A stretch of 64,000 nucleotides of DNA from Flavobacterium potami (GCF_020026915.1 NZ_JAINUY010000001.1:744001-808000), one strand, 5' to 3'. Numbered from the stretch's first letter, positions 1 through 8,621 are shown. Notes: a model not told the origin generated them from the sequence alone. Program-made: numbers and translations.

Positions 1-293
1 CCGTAACGCATTGCTAAGGAAACAGGAACATTTACCAAAGGCTGAACCTTTTTCTGCATTCTTTCTGACAGCACAACTAATGGTGAACCTTCTTCCCACC
101 AGATTTTTGCGTAAGCATGGGCAGATTCTTCTGGTCTTTTTCTTAAAATAATGCCGCGAACTAGTAAAGCTCGTAATAAATACGGAACATCGATCACGTA
201 TTTATCCATTAAAAATTCATCTAAATACGGTTTGACATCTTTTGGCGCGGGACTTTCGGGAGATCCTAAATTTACTAATAATAATCCTTTCAT
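1..293 (-). CDS. hemH: Ferrochelatase, N-terminal part (cut by window edge)
   Basis: The reverse strand from an ATG at 291-293 reads [15 protein letters not shown], followed by a YLDEFL stretch, an IWWEEGSPL motif and an AMRYG stretch at the edge. These are the conserved first ~98 residues of bacterial ferrochelatase, which inserts ferrous iron into the porphyrin in the last step of haem synthesis. The rest of the gene lies left of the window, so catalytic residues further in cannot be checked. It lies 92 bases downstream of an AraC-type regulator on the same strand, and hemA lies further right on the other strand, which supports a haem locus. Confidence 0.9.
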   Translation of the reverse strand, partial: MKGLLLVNLGSPESPAPKDVKPYLDEFLMDKYVIDVPYLLRALLVRGIILRKRPEESAHAYAKIWWEEGSPLVVLSERMQKKVQPLVNVPVSLAMRY

Positions 294-385
294 TATCTTT
301 TTTGTTTTAAGATTTGTTCTAATTTTTCCTCAAACTCAGTGCTTGCCGCTTCTTAGAAATCAATTAATATATTTTTATTTATGCT

Positions 386-1276
386 CTAATCTATAAAAGC
401 GATACTGTTTTTATGATTGGTATTAATGGACATCAGATATCTTTTTGGGGTTGTGGAAAATTTTTTCTTGAATCCCGCAATAAAGTGGCTTCCGGTGCTA
501 TATCCTATTTTCAGGCCGACTTCATTTACATTGTAAGAACCGCTGTCCAATAGTTTTAGTGCAAAATCCATTTTGTAATCAAAGAGAAAACCATAAACCG
601 TATCACCATAAATTTGTTTGAAGCCTATTTTTAATTTTTTCATATTCAGTCCAATTTCATCTGCCAGCTGCTGCAGTCCTGGCGGTTCGGCCATATTAGC
701 GATAAGTATTTCTCTGGCTTTTTTGATTTTCATTACGTTATCTTCATCAATCAAAAATGGACATTGCACTGCGTTTGGATCTTCCATTTTATTGAAATAC
801 AAACTCAATAATTCATATCCTTTTCCTTTATAATAAAGGTTCTTTAGGGAAGGATGAAGGCTGTAATGAAACAGCTGGCTCAAAACAATAGCCATAGAAG
901 GACAGATGGTTCCTTCGGCATAATACTTTTTTTTCTTCTTATCGGGGCTTAAAATAGAAATATAATCTGCTTGAATGGAAAATAACGAGTGAAATTTATT
1001 AATCGAAACAATAATAGAAATCACCCATGAATTTGGAGAAAGTTCTACCTTAAGCGATGACTGACGCTGCAGATTGCACAAAATCAGTGATTTTTCCTCT
1101 TTTAATTCTAAAGTGCAATGGTTCTGACTGGACAAAAAAAATGCATTGCCTTTTAGTCCGAAATGAAACTGTATCAGCCCGGCACCTATTTCGTGCTGTG
1201 CAGAAAAAGATTCTGAGCTGTCGTTCTGGAAACGGATAAGGGTAAGGTCTTCCTCAATTTGTATTTCTTCCTCCAT
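386..1276 (-). CDS. AraC-family transcriptional regulator
   Basis: A 296-residue protein whose C-terminal third carries the two helix-turn-helix motifs of the AraC/XylS family: LQQLADEIGLNMKKLKIGFK, then VNEVGLKIGYSTGSHF followed by FKKKFSTTPKRY. The N-terminal two thirds do not show a family I can name and probably form the sensor part. Its position just upstream of hemH on the same strand, with hemA on the other side, suggests that it may control haem or iron genes, but this is inference from location. The start is an ATG preceded by an A/T-rich leader without a Shine-Dalgarno site, as is usual in this phylum. Confidence 0.85.
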   Translation of the reverse strand: MEEEIQIEEDLTLIRFQNDSSESFSAQHEIGAGLIQFHFGLKGNAFFLSSQNHCTLELKEEKSLILCNLQRQSSLKVELSPNSWVISIIVSINKFHSLFSIQADYISILSPDKKKKKYYAEGTICPSMAIVLSQLFHYSLHPSLKNLYYKGKGYELLSLYFNKMEDPNAVQCPFLIDEDNVMKIKKAREILIANMAEPPGLQQLADEIGLNMKKLKIGFKQIYGDTVYGFLFDYKMDFALKLLDSGSYNVNEVGLKIGYSTGSHFIAGFKKKFSTTPKRYLMSINTNHKNSIAFID

Positions 1277-1323
1277 TTTTTTTATATAAAAATTACTGAC
1301 TTTTCAAGATAGTGTTCAGGAGA

Positions 1324-1875
1324 TTATTGTCTATTGGTTTCTAAGACTGCGGCAACCTGGATATTTATTTTATTGGAAAGCTTGCTTTTAACCAAATTTG
1401 GGATTTCAATATTAAAATCACTGGCATTTACGCTGAAATTACATGAAATGCTGACACCTGATGGTGATCTGCTTATCTTTGCAGCAGTATTTATATCCCT
1501 GGATTTACCGTGAAGTTCTAATTTGCCTTTAATGATAAAATCTTTGGGATTTACTGTTAGGCTTTGAAGATCAAACCCTTGTATTTTTCCTTTAAATACG
1601 GCTTTTGGATATTGGTCACTTTCGATATAATTTTCATTAAAGTGTTCTTCCATTAAAGCAACCTTAAACTGGAAACCTTTCATCAGGGCTAAACTTGCAA
1701 TCTCTCCTGTTGCTGGATTCAAAACAAAAGTAACATTCTGATTTACTGCTTTAACTTCTTCAAAAGAAGGAACGGAAGCTTCAAAAATGACTTTTGCCGA
1801 TTTACTGATCATTTTTTCTTGTGATACGCCAATGGCGCAAACACACAGCATTGCAATAAGTATTGTTTTTTTCAT
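1324..1875 (-). CDS. YceI-family periplasmic protein (copy 1)
   Basis: A 183-residue protein with a signal peptide (about residues 1-18, ending at VSQ) and a YceI-like lipocalin fold: FVLNPATGEIASLALMKGF, then FNENYIESDQYPKAVFKG, and a C-terminal ASDFNIEIPNLVKSKL. YceI proteins are exported and are thought to bind isoprenoid or amphiphilic ligands. This is the downstream member of a tandem pair with the gene ending at 1922, with which it shares most of these blocks, so the pair arose by local duplication. The cytochrome lipoprotein gene just upstream suggests a link to respiration or quinones, which is inference. Confidence 0.88.
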   Translation of the reverse strand: MKKTILIAMLCVCAIGVSQEKMISKSAKVIFEASVPSFEEVKAVNQNVTFVLNPATGEIASLALMKGFQFKVALMEEHFNENYIESDQYPKAVFKGKIQGFDLQSLTVNPKDFIIKGKLELHGKSRDINTAAKISRSPSGVSISCNFSVNASDFNIEIPNLVKSKLSNKINIQVAAVLETNRQ

Positions 1876-1921
1876 TATTTTGCCTTTATTTTTTTATAAA
1901 ATCATTCTGTTTTATGCAGTC

Positions 1922-2461
1922 TTATTTTAAAACTGCAATAATTTGAATTTTGACTTTATTATCCAGTTTATATTTAATAAGCGCTGGAATTGGAATGTTA
2001 AAATCACTCGCATTTACTTCAAAATCAGATATAAAGGTGACTCGGGAACCCGATCTTGTAATTTTTGCATCGGCACTTATATCCTTGGATTTTCCATGCA
2101 CTTCTAATTTTCCTTTTACGGTGTAATCTTTATAATCTTCTGTAAGACTTTTAATATCGAATCCTTCTATTTGCCCTCTAAAAATAGCTTTCGGATATTT
2201 ATCGGTTTCCATGTAATTTTCATTAAAATGTTCTTCCATTAATGCCATTTCAAATTCAAATCCTTTCATTAAAGCCAGACTTGCTACTTCTCCAGTTGCG
2301 GGATTCAAAACAAAAGTTACATTGCTGTTAGTTCCTGCAACCGGCTGAAAAGAAGGTACTGAAGCTTCCAGAGTTATTGTTGCAGATTTGGTTACTATTT
2401 TTTCTTGTGAAAAAACAATAAAAGAAGCCAATAGCATTGGCATTATTATGATTTTCTTCAT
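1922..2461 (-). CDS. YceI-family periplasmic protein (copy 2)
   Basis: Paralogue of the neighbouring YceI gene. The start is set at the ATG at 2459-2461 because the next codons (MKKIIIMPMLLASFIVF) make a standard signal peptide, while the longer frame adds 15 charged residues in front and runs into the cytochrome gene. The mature part carries FVLNPATGEVASLALMKGF, FNENYMETDKYPKAIFRG and ASDFNIPIPALIKYKL, the YceI signature. Only 14 bases separate it from the cytochrome gene upstream, so the two are probably co-transcribed. The ligand is unknown; lipid or quinone-like molecules are usual for the family. Confidence 0.88.
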   Translation of the reverse strand: MKKIIIMPMLLASFIVFSQEKIVTKSATITLEASVPSFQPVAGTNSNVTFVLNPATGEVASLALMKGFEFEMALMEEHFNENYMETDKYPKAIFRGQIEGFDIKSLTEDYKDYTVKGKLEVHGKSKDISADAKITRSGSRVTFISDFEVNASDFNIPIPALIKYKLDNKVKIQIIAVLK

Positions 2462-2475
2462 GTTCTTGTTATAGA

Positions 2476-2844
2476 TTATTTTTCTAATAATCCATCCTGA
2501 TTCCATTTATTTATAATGTCAATAGTCGCTTGAGGCAATCTTGGGCCACCCTGTGGCATTAAGGAACTATCTCCATTTTCTAAAGAAATTCGTGTAAGCA
2601 GTCCACGATTTAAAACTGCATTTTTAACCTGTTCATAAGTAACTAAAGACATCGGCGCTCCATTTTTAGGAACTGCCGCATGGCATACAACACAGTTATT
2701 ATCAATAATAGATTTTACATTTTGGTTGTATGTTGCCAAACCATTAATTGGTGTAGAGTCAATTAAAGTACTTGGATCATCGTTGGCACAGCTTACAAAA
2801 ATTGAAGCTAATGATGAGATGGCCAGAAGGGTTTTTAAATTCAT
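2476..2844 (-). CDS. Monohaem cytochrome c-like lipoprotein
   Basis: A 122-residue protein with a lipoprotein signal peptide (lipobox SIFVSC, Cys19) and a single haem-binding CVVCH motif near residue 51. A later Met in SLMPQGGPRLP is a likely sixth ligand. This is the pattern of small outer-face cytochromes attached to YceI or DUF5777 clusters in Bacteroidota. It probably carries electrons at the cell envelope. It leads a minus-strand operon with the two YceI genes. It is transcribed divergently from the OB-fold/DUF5777 pair at 3016, so both sets may share a control region at 2845-3015. Confidence 0.85.
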   Translation of the reverse strand: MNLKTLLAISSLASIFVSCANDDPSTLIDSTPINGLATYNQNVKSIIDNNCVVCHAAVPKNGAPMSLVTYEQVKNAVLNRGLLTRISLENGDSSLMPQGGPRLPQATIDIINKWNQDGLLEK

Positions 2845-3015
2845 AAGATTGGTTTTTAGTTATAAATAAATGCATGATTTTTTTAAGGATCATCAGGCAT
2901 TTCAAAATTATATACGTTGAAAAGAATAATACAGATTTGGCAAGAGGCATATTTAATGATTTAAATCCAATAGGTATTTTTTAACGTAGATAATTTGAAA
3001 TACTAAAAACCAGTT

Positions 3016-3405
3016 ATGAGAAAAAAAATACTAATTACAATTTTCCTTTTTATAATAATCGGAATTTCAGCGTACCTCTACCTCTACAAAGGACATAGAA
3101 ATATAGAATCAGAAACTGCCGATTATGTTGTAACCGTTAATGAACTAGAAAGAGAGTTTACTTCAAACGACAGTCTGGCTTACATCAAATATCAGGACAA
3201 AACAATTGAACTATCTGCACGAGTAACAAGTATTGATAAAGCCAGTAATGGAATTGTTATGAGCGAAAAAGTATTTGTGACATTCAAAAACCGTTTGCCG
3301 CAAAATATTATATCTGGAAAAACCCTAAAAATTAAAGGGCGTTTTTTAGGATATGACGAATTGCTCCAGGAATTTAAAATAGACCAATCTTCAGTTGTAC
3401 ACTAA
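3016..3405 (+). CDS. OB-fold (tRNA_anti-like) membrane-anchored protein
   Basis: A 129-residue protein with one N-terminal membrane segment (about residues 5-24) followed by a domain with the pattern of the tRNA_anti-like OB-fold family: KTIELSARVTSI in the first half and GKTLKIKGRFLGYDELLQEFKI near the end. In Bacteroidota this family is often found beside YceI and DUF5777 genes. The function is unknown; despite its name there is no reason to expect tRNA binding on the outer face of the membrane. A DUF5777 gene follows after 27 bases on the same strand. Confidence 0.7.
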   Translation: MRKKILITIFLFIIIGISAYLYLYKGHRNIESETADYVVTVNELEREFTSNDSLAYIKYQDKTIELSARVTSIDKASNGIVMSEKVFVTFKNRLPQNIISGKTLKIKGRFLGYDELLQEFKIDQSSVVH

Positions 3406-3432
3406 TACAAATAACAATTTAAAACTAACCTC

Positions 3433-4272
3433 ATGAAAAACTTTATTCTATTATTTTTTTTATTTCCGCTGTTAACCTTCTCCCAAACCGATTTATTGTC
3501 TGGAGTAGAAACTCCTTCTGCAAAAGAAAAAGTGACATCTGCATTCAAAGCCTTAAAAATCGTTAATCTCGAATCTACAAAATTGGCCGCAAAAGGCGAT
3601 TTGTATTTTGTTGTTGCACACCGATTCGGCTCTATTAAAGATGGTTTTGAAGGTTTTTATGGACTCGATAATGCCAATACGCAGATTAAATTTATTTACG
3701 GTGTAACAAATGGACTTAATGTAAGTGCAGCCCGAAGTGAATTTGCTTATGACTTTGCAACAAAATATATGCTGTTTCCTCAAATAAAAGACGGCTTTCC
3801 TGTTACTATCGCCGGATTTAATAGTTTGTCTATTAATAACACATTAAAAGAAAGCCTGTATCCGAAACTTCAATTTAAAGACAGGCTGACTTATGTTGCG
3901 CAACTGCTGATTTCCAGAAAATTTTCTGAAAAGCTGTCTTTAGAAATTGTGCCGTCATTCTTTCATCAAAACTTTGTTGAAGATGTAGACCAAAGCAATT
4001 CCCAATATGCCATAGGATTTGGAGGAAGATATAAATTCGCTAAGCGCTGGTCCTTAAATATGGATTATGCGGCGCATTTAAACAGAGCGCCAAATTCACT
4101 TTATAAAAATCCGCTGTCTATAGGTTTTGATCTGGAAACCGGCGGACATGTTTTCCAAATGCATTTTACCAGTTCACAGGCAATTGATGAGGCTGGGTAT
4201 CTGGGAAGAACCACTGGCGACTGGACAAAAGGAGATATATTTTTTGGATTTAATCTTGCCAGGGTTTTCTAG
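3433..4272 (+). CDS. DUF5777-family outer-membrane beta-barrel protein
   Basis: A 279-residue protein with a clear signal peptide (residues 1-17, LLTFSQ). The rest alternates polar and hydrophobic residues in short strands, ends in a terminal aromatic (ARVF) and contains VAHRFGSIKDGFEGFYGLDNA-type text, the hallmark of DUF5777 barrels. It probably sits in the outer membrane. The family often occurs with cytochromes and YceI proteins, suggesting a role in envelope redox chemistry; the substrate is unknown. It follows the OB-fold gene closely and is likely in one transcript with it. Confidence 0.75.
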   Translation: MKNFILLFFLFPLLTFSQTDLLSGVETPSAKEKVTSAFKALKIVNLESTKLAAKGDLYFVVAHRFGSIKDGFEGFYGLDNANTQIKFIYGVTNGLNVSAARSEFAYDFATKYMLFPQIKDGFPVTIAGFNSLSINNTLKESLYPKLQFKDRLTYVAQLLISRKFSEKLSLEIVPSFFHQNFVEDVDQSNSQYAIGFGGRYKFAKRWSLNMDYAAHLNRAPNSLYKNPLSIGFDLETGGHVFQMHFTSSQAIDEAGYLGRTTGDWTKGDIFFGFNLARVF

Positions 4273-4400
4273 TATCTGCTTTATAATTAAATTATTAGGT
4301 AATTTCTGTATTTAAAATGATTCTAAATTGATTGTTTTTCTATTATTTCTAAAACCGCAGCGATGAAGTGCACGTAGATAATTTTAAAACCATAAAAATT

Positions 4401-4835
4401 ATGAAAACTAATAAAATAATCAAAAAAGGACTTTTAATTCTCAGCGGAATATTTGTACTGTTTGCCGCGATTTTGCTTTTTCACATTATAACGGCCAAAC
4501 CCCCAGTTTATGACACCCCAAATCTTCAGGTAAGCAGAATCGATTTTAAATCAGACATCGATTCTCTGCAGGCCAGAAAAATCTGTGCCGACCTGAGAAG
4601 CATAAAAGGCCTCACATCAGATTCTATCATCGTTAAAAGAAATGTTGTGGTGTACTTCCACAATAATAAAATTACAAACTCTGAGAAAGTTTTCAACGAG
4701 CTGATGGCTAAAGGACGTTACGATGCGCAGCGTTATATTTTACCGGCAAATTTAGCAGACAAAGAAGTCTGCCCAATGAATCAAAATAGTTTGAGCTATA
4801 GACTGTCTCAAAAGATAAATCGTTTTTTTAATTAA
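4401..4835 (+). CDS. Membrane-anchored protein with a possible HMA-like fold
   Basis: The start is placed at the ATG at 4401 rather than 4368, because the residues from MKTNKIIKKG lead straight into one transmembrane helix (about residues 10-30). The rest (about 110 residues) resembles a ferredoxin-like heavy-metal-associated domain: a strand VSRIDFKS, a helix with one Cys (KICADLRSI), then IIVKRNVVVYFHNNKI. The usual CxxC metal motif is absent; a second Cys occurs in KEVCPM. I do not recognise a named family. It lies 20 bases before the globin-like lipoprotein and probably shares its transcript. Confidence 0.6.
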   Translation: MKTNKIIKKGLLILSGIFVLFAAILLFHIITAKPPVYDTPNLQVSRIDFKSDIDSLQARKICADLRSIKGLTSDSIIVKRNVVVYFHNNKITNSEKVFNELMAKGRYDAQRYILPANLADKEVCPMNQNSLSYRLSQKINRFFN

Positions 4836-4855
4836 CCCTTTAATACTTTAAATTT

Positions 4856-5446
4856 ATGAAAGTTTATTCAAAACTTACACTTAGTGTACTAATTGCTGCA
4901 TCGGCAGCTATGATTTCCTGCAGCAGTAATGACGATGAAACCCCAGCACCGGTTAAGGCTTCTATCTACGAGCGATTAGGCGGAACTAAAATGGTTTCTG
5001 ATCCTGATAATTCCGGCCAGATGATCGAGCAGGGACGTTTGAGTTTCCGCAAAGTGGTAAATTCAACTATCGGATTGATTGTTGCTGATATCCAATCCAA
5101 CGCGTCAGGTAATCTGCAGGCACATTTTGCCCCTTTATTAGCAGAAACTGGAACTACCCAGTCTACCAATATTGCTAAATTATCAGATAACCTTACTGAT
5201 TTCTTTTCGTTTAATACGGGAGGAACAAATGCTGTAAATACATATTCTGGTTTGAGTATGTCGGCTGCGCATGATCCTGCAAAAAATCCTCGTATGGGAA
5301 CAAAATCAAGCAGTGCAGATTATACAAAATTTGAAGGATATGTTGGAGCTGCGGCCAATGCGAATGGCGTTGCTTCAAATACAGAACTTTATACTGATAT
5401 TGTTGCTGTTTTGGAATCATTGAGAACTCCTATAGTTCAAAAATAA
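4856..5446 (+). CDS. Truncated-haemoglobin-like lipoprotein
   Basis: A 196-residue protein with a lipoprotein signal (AAMISC, Cys22) followed by the start of a group-1 truncated globin (SIYERLGG). Near residues 130-140 comes GLSMSAAHD, which fits the proximal-His region of that family, and the C-terminus EGYVGAAANANGV...VAVLESLRTPIV fits the last globin helices. The middle is more divergent than usual. A lipid-anchored globin in the periplasm could bind oxygen, NO or haem; this is inferred. Its setting between cytochrome/YceI genes and hemA supports a haem-linked role. A strong terminator follows at 5457. Confidence 0.72.
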   Translation: MKVYSKLTLSVLIAASAAMISCSSNDDETPAPVKASIYERLGGTKMVSDPDNSGQMIEQGRLSFRKVVNSTIGLIVADIQSNASGNLQAHFAPLLAETGTTQSTNIAKLSDNLTDFFSFNTGGTNAVNTYSGLSMSAAHDPAKNPRMGTKSSSADYTKFEGYVGAAANANGVASNTELYTDIVAVLESLRTPIVQK

Positions 5447-5456
5447 ATTTCTTCTC

Positions 5457-5485
5457 AAAACGCTGCCTGAAAAAGGCAGCGTTTT
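5457..5485 (+). terminator. Rho-independent terminator after the globin lipoprotein
   Basis: The stem AAAACGCTGCCT / AGGCAGCGTTTT with a short loop ends the unit of the 4401 and 4856 genes. Confidence 0.85.
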
Positions 5486-5669
5486 ATATTTCAATACTAT
5501 TTGAAGTATATAAATATTTTTCAAAACCTGTCAGCTTTATAATACCTGGAAATTATATAAAACCGCAGTTTAAATCCATTTATTCCATAGTGATGTAAAA
5601 AGCACTTCGGGCGCTGTTATATAAATTCTGCATGCAATAATTTTTGAACCTTTTAAGGAAACCATAAAT

Positions 5670-6974
5670 ATGGAAAATTTTAATATGTCCAGATCCACTA
5701 CTTTTTATGCATTGGGGTTAAGCTACAAGAAAGCAGATGCAGTTATAAGAGGGAAATTTAGTCTAGATGCTAAAGCACAATCTGATTTATTGCTGCAGGC
5801 CAAGGCAGAAGGCATAGAATCATTGGTTGTTACTTCTACCTGCAATAGAACTGAAATTTATGGTTTTGCCCATCATCCTTATGAACTCATCAAACTGCTT
5901 TGCGAAAACAGCAATGGTTCTGTAGAAGAATTTCAGCAGGCTGCTTATATATATAAGAATGAAGAGGCTGTCAGCCACATGTTCCGGGTAGGGACAGGTT
6001 TAGACAGTCAGATTCTGGGTGATTTTGAAATCATCAGCCAGATTAAAACCGCCTTTAACAATAGTAAACGGGAAGGTTTGGTTAATACATTTCTGGACCG
6101 GTTGGTAAATACTGTTATCCAGGCGAGCAAAAAAGTTAAGACGGAGACGAAAATTTCTTCCGGTGCAACTTCAGTTTCTTTTGCATCAGTGCAGTATATT
6201 ATGCGTAATGTGGCGGATATTGGAAACAAAAATATTTTGTTATTCGGAACGGGGAAAATAGGAAGAAATACGTGCGAAAACTTAGTAAAACATACTAAAA
6301 ACAGCCATATTGCCCTTATAAACAGAACAAAAAACAAAGCCGAATTACTGGCTGGCAAGCTGAATGTTATTGTAAAAGATTATGCTGATTTAAAACAGGA
6401 ACTGCAGCAGGCCGATGTGCTGGTTGTAGCTACAGGAGCACAAAATCCGACTATTGACAAAACATTGCTTGCGTTACAGAAACCCTTATTGATCTTGGAT
6501 TTATCCATCCCGCGCAATGTAGATACCAATGTAGAAGAAATCCCCGGTGTAACTTTGATACATCTGGATGATTTATCTCAAATTACTGATGACACGCTGG
6601 AAAAGAGAAAACAGCATATTCCTGCTGCGGAAGCCATTATTGATGATCTAAAATTAGAACTGAATACCTGGGTGAACGGCCGAAAATGTGCTCCGACTAT
6701 TCATGCCTTAAAATCCAAGCTAAATGATATTGTATCAGCAGAATTTGCTTTTCAAAAAAAGAAAACAACCCATTTTGATGATGCACAGATGGATTTAATC
6801 AGTTCAAGAATTATTCAAAAATTAACAAACCATTTTGCCAGCCATTTAAAAAATGAAAACACTTCAGTGGATCAAAGCATTGAATTCATTGAAAAAGTAT
6901 TTCAGATAGGGCATCTTGCACCGAATAAGGCTTCTTCACCAATAGAAGAAAAATACAAAATCAATCTGTCATAA
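5670..6974 (+). CDS. hemA: Glutamyl-tRNA reductase
   Basis: A 434-residue protein of normal family length. It carries the catalytic-Cys motif VTSTCNRTEIYGF (about residue 50), QILGDFEI, the NADPH-binding LLFGTGKIGRNTCENL and the long C-terminal dimerisation helices. The enzyme reduces glutamyl-tRNA to glutamate-1-semialdehyde, the first committed step of tetrapyrrole synthesis. A second possible ATG lies at 5685 (MSRSTTFYALGLSY), which fits the family's N-terminus better; 5670 adds only five residues. In many flavobacteria hemA is followed by hemC and other hem genes, but here no gene follows for 850 bases. It may therefore be a second copy or a rearranged locus. Confidence 0.93.
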   Translation: MENFNMSRSTTFYALGLSYKKADAVIRGKFSLDAKAQSDLLLQAKAEGIESLVVTSTCNRTEIYGFAHHPYELIKLLCENSNGSVEEFQQAAYIYKNEEAVSHMFRVGTGLDSQILGDFEIISQIKTAFNNSKREGLVNTFLDRLVNTVIQASKKVKTETKISSGATSVSFASVQYIMRNVADIGNKNILLFGTGKIGRNTCENLVKHTKNSHIALINRTKNKAELLAGKLNVIVKDYADLKQELQQADVLVVATGAQNPTIDKTLLALQKPLLILDLSIPRNVDTNVEEIPGVTLIHLDDLSQITDDTLEKRKQHIPAAEAIIDDLKLELNTWVNGRKCAPTIHALKSKLNDIVSAEFAFQKKKTTHFDDAQMDLISSRIIQKLTNHFASHLKNENTSVDQSIEFIEKVFQIGHLAPNKASSPIEEKYKINLS

Positions 6975-7673
6975 CTGCTTAATCAGCTTCAGTTTGAAAC
7001 CTACAGCAAAGTTCTGAGCAAGCTATACAAAAATAGAACCCGTCAGCTGCGCTGCACGCTGCGACGGGCTTGTCCATAAACATAATCTTCCAAAAAATGT
7101 TTACTTAATTCTGCATGGGAGTAATCAATTCCTCATTTGGTAAAGTTAGACTAATTAATTTAGTGATAATTAGATGATTATTAATTAATTTTATCGTTAC
7201 CTTGTTTACTATAAATAATATGAGATCATTGATCCATATTATAAAAAAGGCAGGCCGGCGTGCCAGCTTGAGTAGTAAACTAATTTTCTGCCCCAGCTGA
7301 GCAATAATTGATAATAAGAGAATGAGAGCGGAAAATTCAATAAATGATAAATAGTTATTTAATGGGTTTTCATTATTTCAATTAAATAGAAATTTAAATA
7401 ATAAGAGTATGGGTCTATTCTATTTTTGGCGTTCGAATCCTGTTAACTTTTAACTTACGCTAAGTTTAAATTTATCTTATTTTTCAAGTGAATTTGGAAG
7501 ATTACTATTTGAAATTGTTGGTCAAAAACAGTTTATAAACATCCTCGAGGGTTAAACGCTAAAAAACGGTAAGCTTAAACTTTTTAATCAAATAAAGTAT
7601 CAGTCGAAAGTATTTAATTATTGAAAGCATGCTTTAAAATTCTACTTTGGCTGCACAAATTTAAACTATTATC
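6975..7673. other. Long AT-rich intergenic region with two dyads
   Basis: No convincing gene on either strand. A GC-rich imperfect hairpin at 7039-7068 (CCCGTC / GACGGG arms) may end the hemA transcript. A near-palindrome at 7215-7242 (ATAATATG, inner GATC pair, CATATTAT) has no T-run on the plus strand and looks more like a protein-binding dyad than a terminator. The remainder shows nothing I can support. Confidence 0.4.
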
Positions 7674-7745
7674 ATGAGAAACTATTCAAATCAAAATTTG
7701 ACGATGATTTTAGATTTTTTTACTATGGCTAAGGGGTTTGGTTAA
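7674..7745 (+). CDS. Possible 23-residue peptide on a short transcript
   Basis: ATG at 7674 opens a frame reading MRNYSNQN, then a hydrophobic part (LTMILDFFTMAKGFG) and stop at 7743-7745. Upstream is a promoter-like pair: TTG at 7621-7623 and TACTTTG at 7643-7649 (19 bases apart, close to the Bacteroidota TTG/TAnnTTTG pattern). Downstream, at 7775-7812, is a perfect terminator. Together these predict a transcript of about 150 bases with this frame as its only content. Alternatively the RNA itself is the product. No family recognised. Confidence 0.35.
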   Translation: MRNYSNQNLTMILDFFTMAKGFG

Positions 7746-7774
7746 AGTTCCGCCAGAGTGCAGTATTGAATCCC

Positions 7775-7812
7775 AAAAAGCGCATATTGAATAGTATCAA
7801 TATGCGCTTTTT
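7775..7812. terminator. Strong bidirectional terminator
   Basis: Perfect 16-base arms (AAAAAGCGCATATTGA / TCAATATGCGCTTTTT) around a six-base loop. It can end the anti-sigma gene (minus strand, stop at 7833) and any short plus-strand transcript from about 7650. Confidence 0.92.
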
Positions 7813-7832
7813 AGTTAGGACTTTTTATGGAA

Positions 7833-8621
7833 TTAGACTTTTCCTAAAGTATAAAGCTGCTCCATTGTAGGTGTCGGGCTTCCCCCTGCAGGTTCCAGCG
7901 TGATGCCAAAAGCTTCAGCTGAATCGGTTTGGCTTACAGCGAAGATTTTTTGAGAGTTTTCTTCAAAATTATCCAGCAGACCAATACTTGTCGGTGTAAG
8001 CACCGGACTTAGTTTTAAAGACCAAACCTGGTAAACCATTCCTTTTGGAGGGTTTGGCAGACCTGCCGCGTCGATATAAGTCGTTTTTGCTTCTTTGTTC
8101 CAGTACACTTTTGCAAATGATGCCGGAGATACAGATTGTCCGCCCAGAGTAACGCTTGTATTTTTAATGTCTCTCACAATACTCAGATTTTTCTCAGTCT
8201 GTTTATTCTGCTGGTCTAAAAAAGCATATTCTCTTTCAATTTTATTTTTTTCGCCTCCAGCCTCAGAGACTGCCTGTTTGGATTTTGCCAGTTCTAAAGT
8301 CTGATATCCAAAACCTAGCAATAATAATACTGCAGCCGCCCAGCCGAAGTATTGCGGCAGGTTTGATGCTGGTTTTATATCGACAACTTTAGTATGTTTA
8401 AGCTCTAAACGCGCTTTTATTTTCTCGAAATTGGCAACCGAATGGAAAGGTGAGAAGCTTGATGATAAGGCTGAAACAGCTTTTTCTATAGCAATGATTT
8501 CACTTTCAACCTCAGGGGTTTTTCTGGCCAGTTCGGCAATTTCCAGGTTCTCTTTTTCTGTCAGCAGGCCGTAAACGTAAAGTTCTAAAATGCCTGATTC
8601 AATATATTCCTTATCTTCCAT
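7833..8621 (-). CDS. Anti-sigma factor of the RskA/anti-sigma-K type
   Basis: A 262-residue membrane protein. The N-terminal ~80 residues (ESGILELYVYGLLTEKEN, then EVESEIIAIEKAVSAL) form the sigma-binding domain. One membrane segment follows (WAAAVLLLLGFGYQ, about residues 94-107), then a periplasmic RskA domain with the typical AAGLPNPPKGMVYQVWSLK. It should hold the ECF factor encoded just upstream until an envelope signal arrives. The start codon shares one base with the stop of the sigma gene, so translation is coupled. In this phylum such pairs often control fasciclin-type proteins; one lies at 14521, but a link is inference. Confidence 0.9.
   Translation of the reverse strand: MEDKEYIESGILELYVYGLLTEKENLEIAELARKTPEVESEIIAIEKAVSALSSSFSPFHSVANFEKIKARLELKHTKVVDIKPASNLPQYFGWAAAVLLLLGFGYQTLELAKSKQAVSEAGGEKNKIEREYAFLDQQNKQTEKNLSIVRDIKNTSVTLGGQSVSPASFAKVYWNKEAKTTYIDAAGLPNPPKGMVYQVWSLKLSPVLTPTSIGLLDNFEENSQKIFAVSQTDSAEAFGITLEPAGGSPTPTMEQLYTLGKV

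Noticed and set aside
7430..7442. GTTCGAATCC, as in the T-loop of a tRNA
   Set aside because: The bases on both sides do not pair into a T-stem, and no anticodon arm or acceptor stem can be built upstream.
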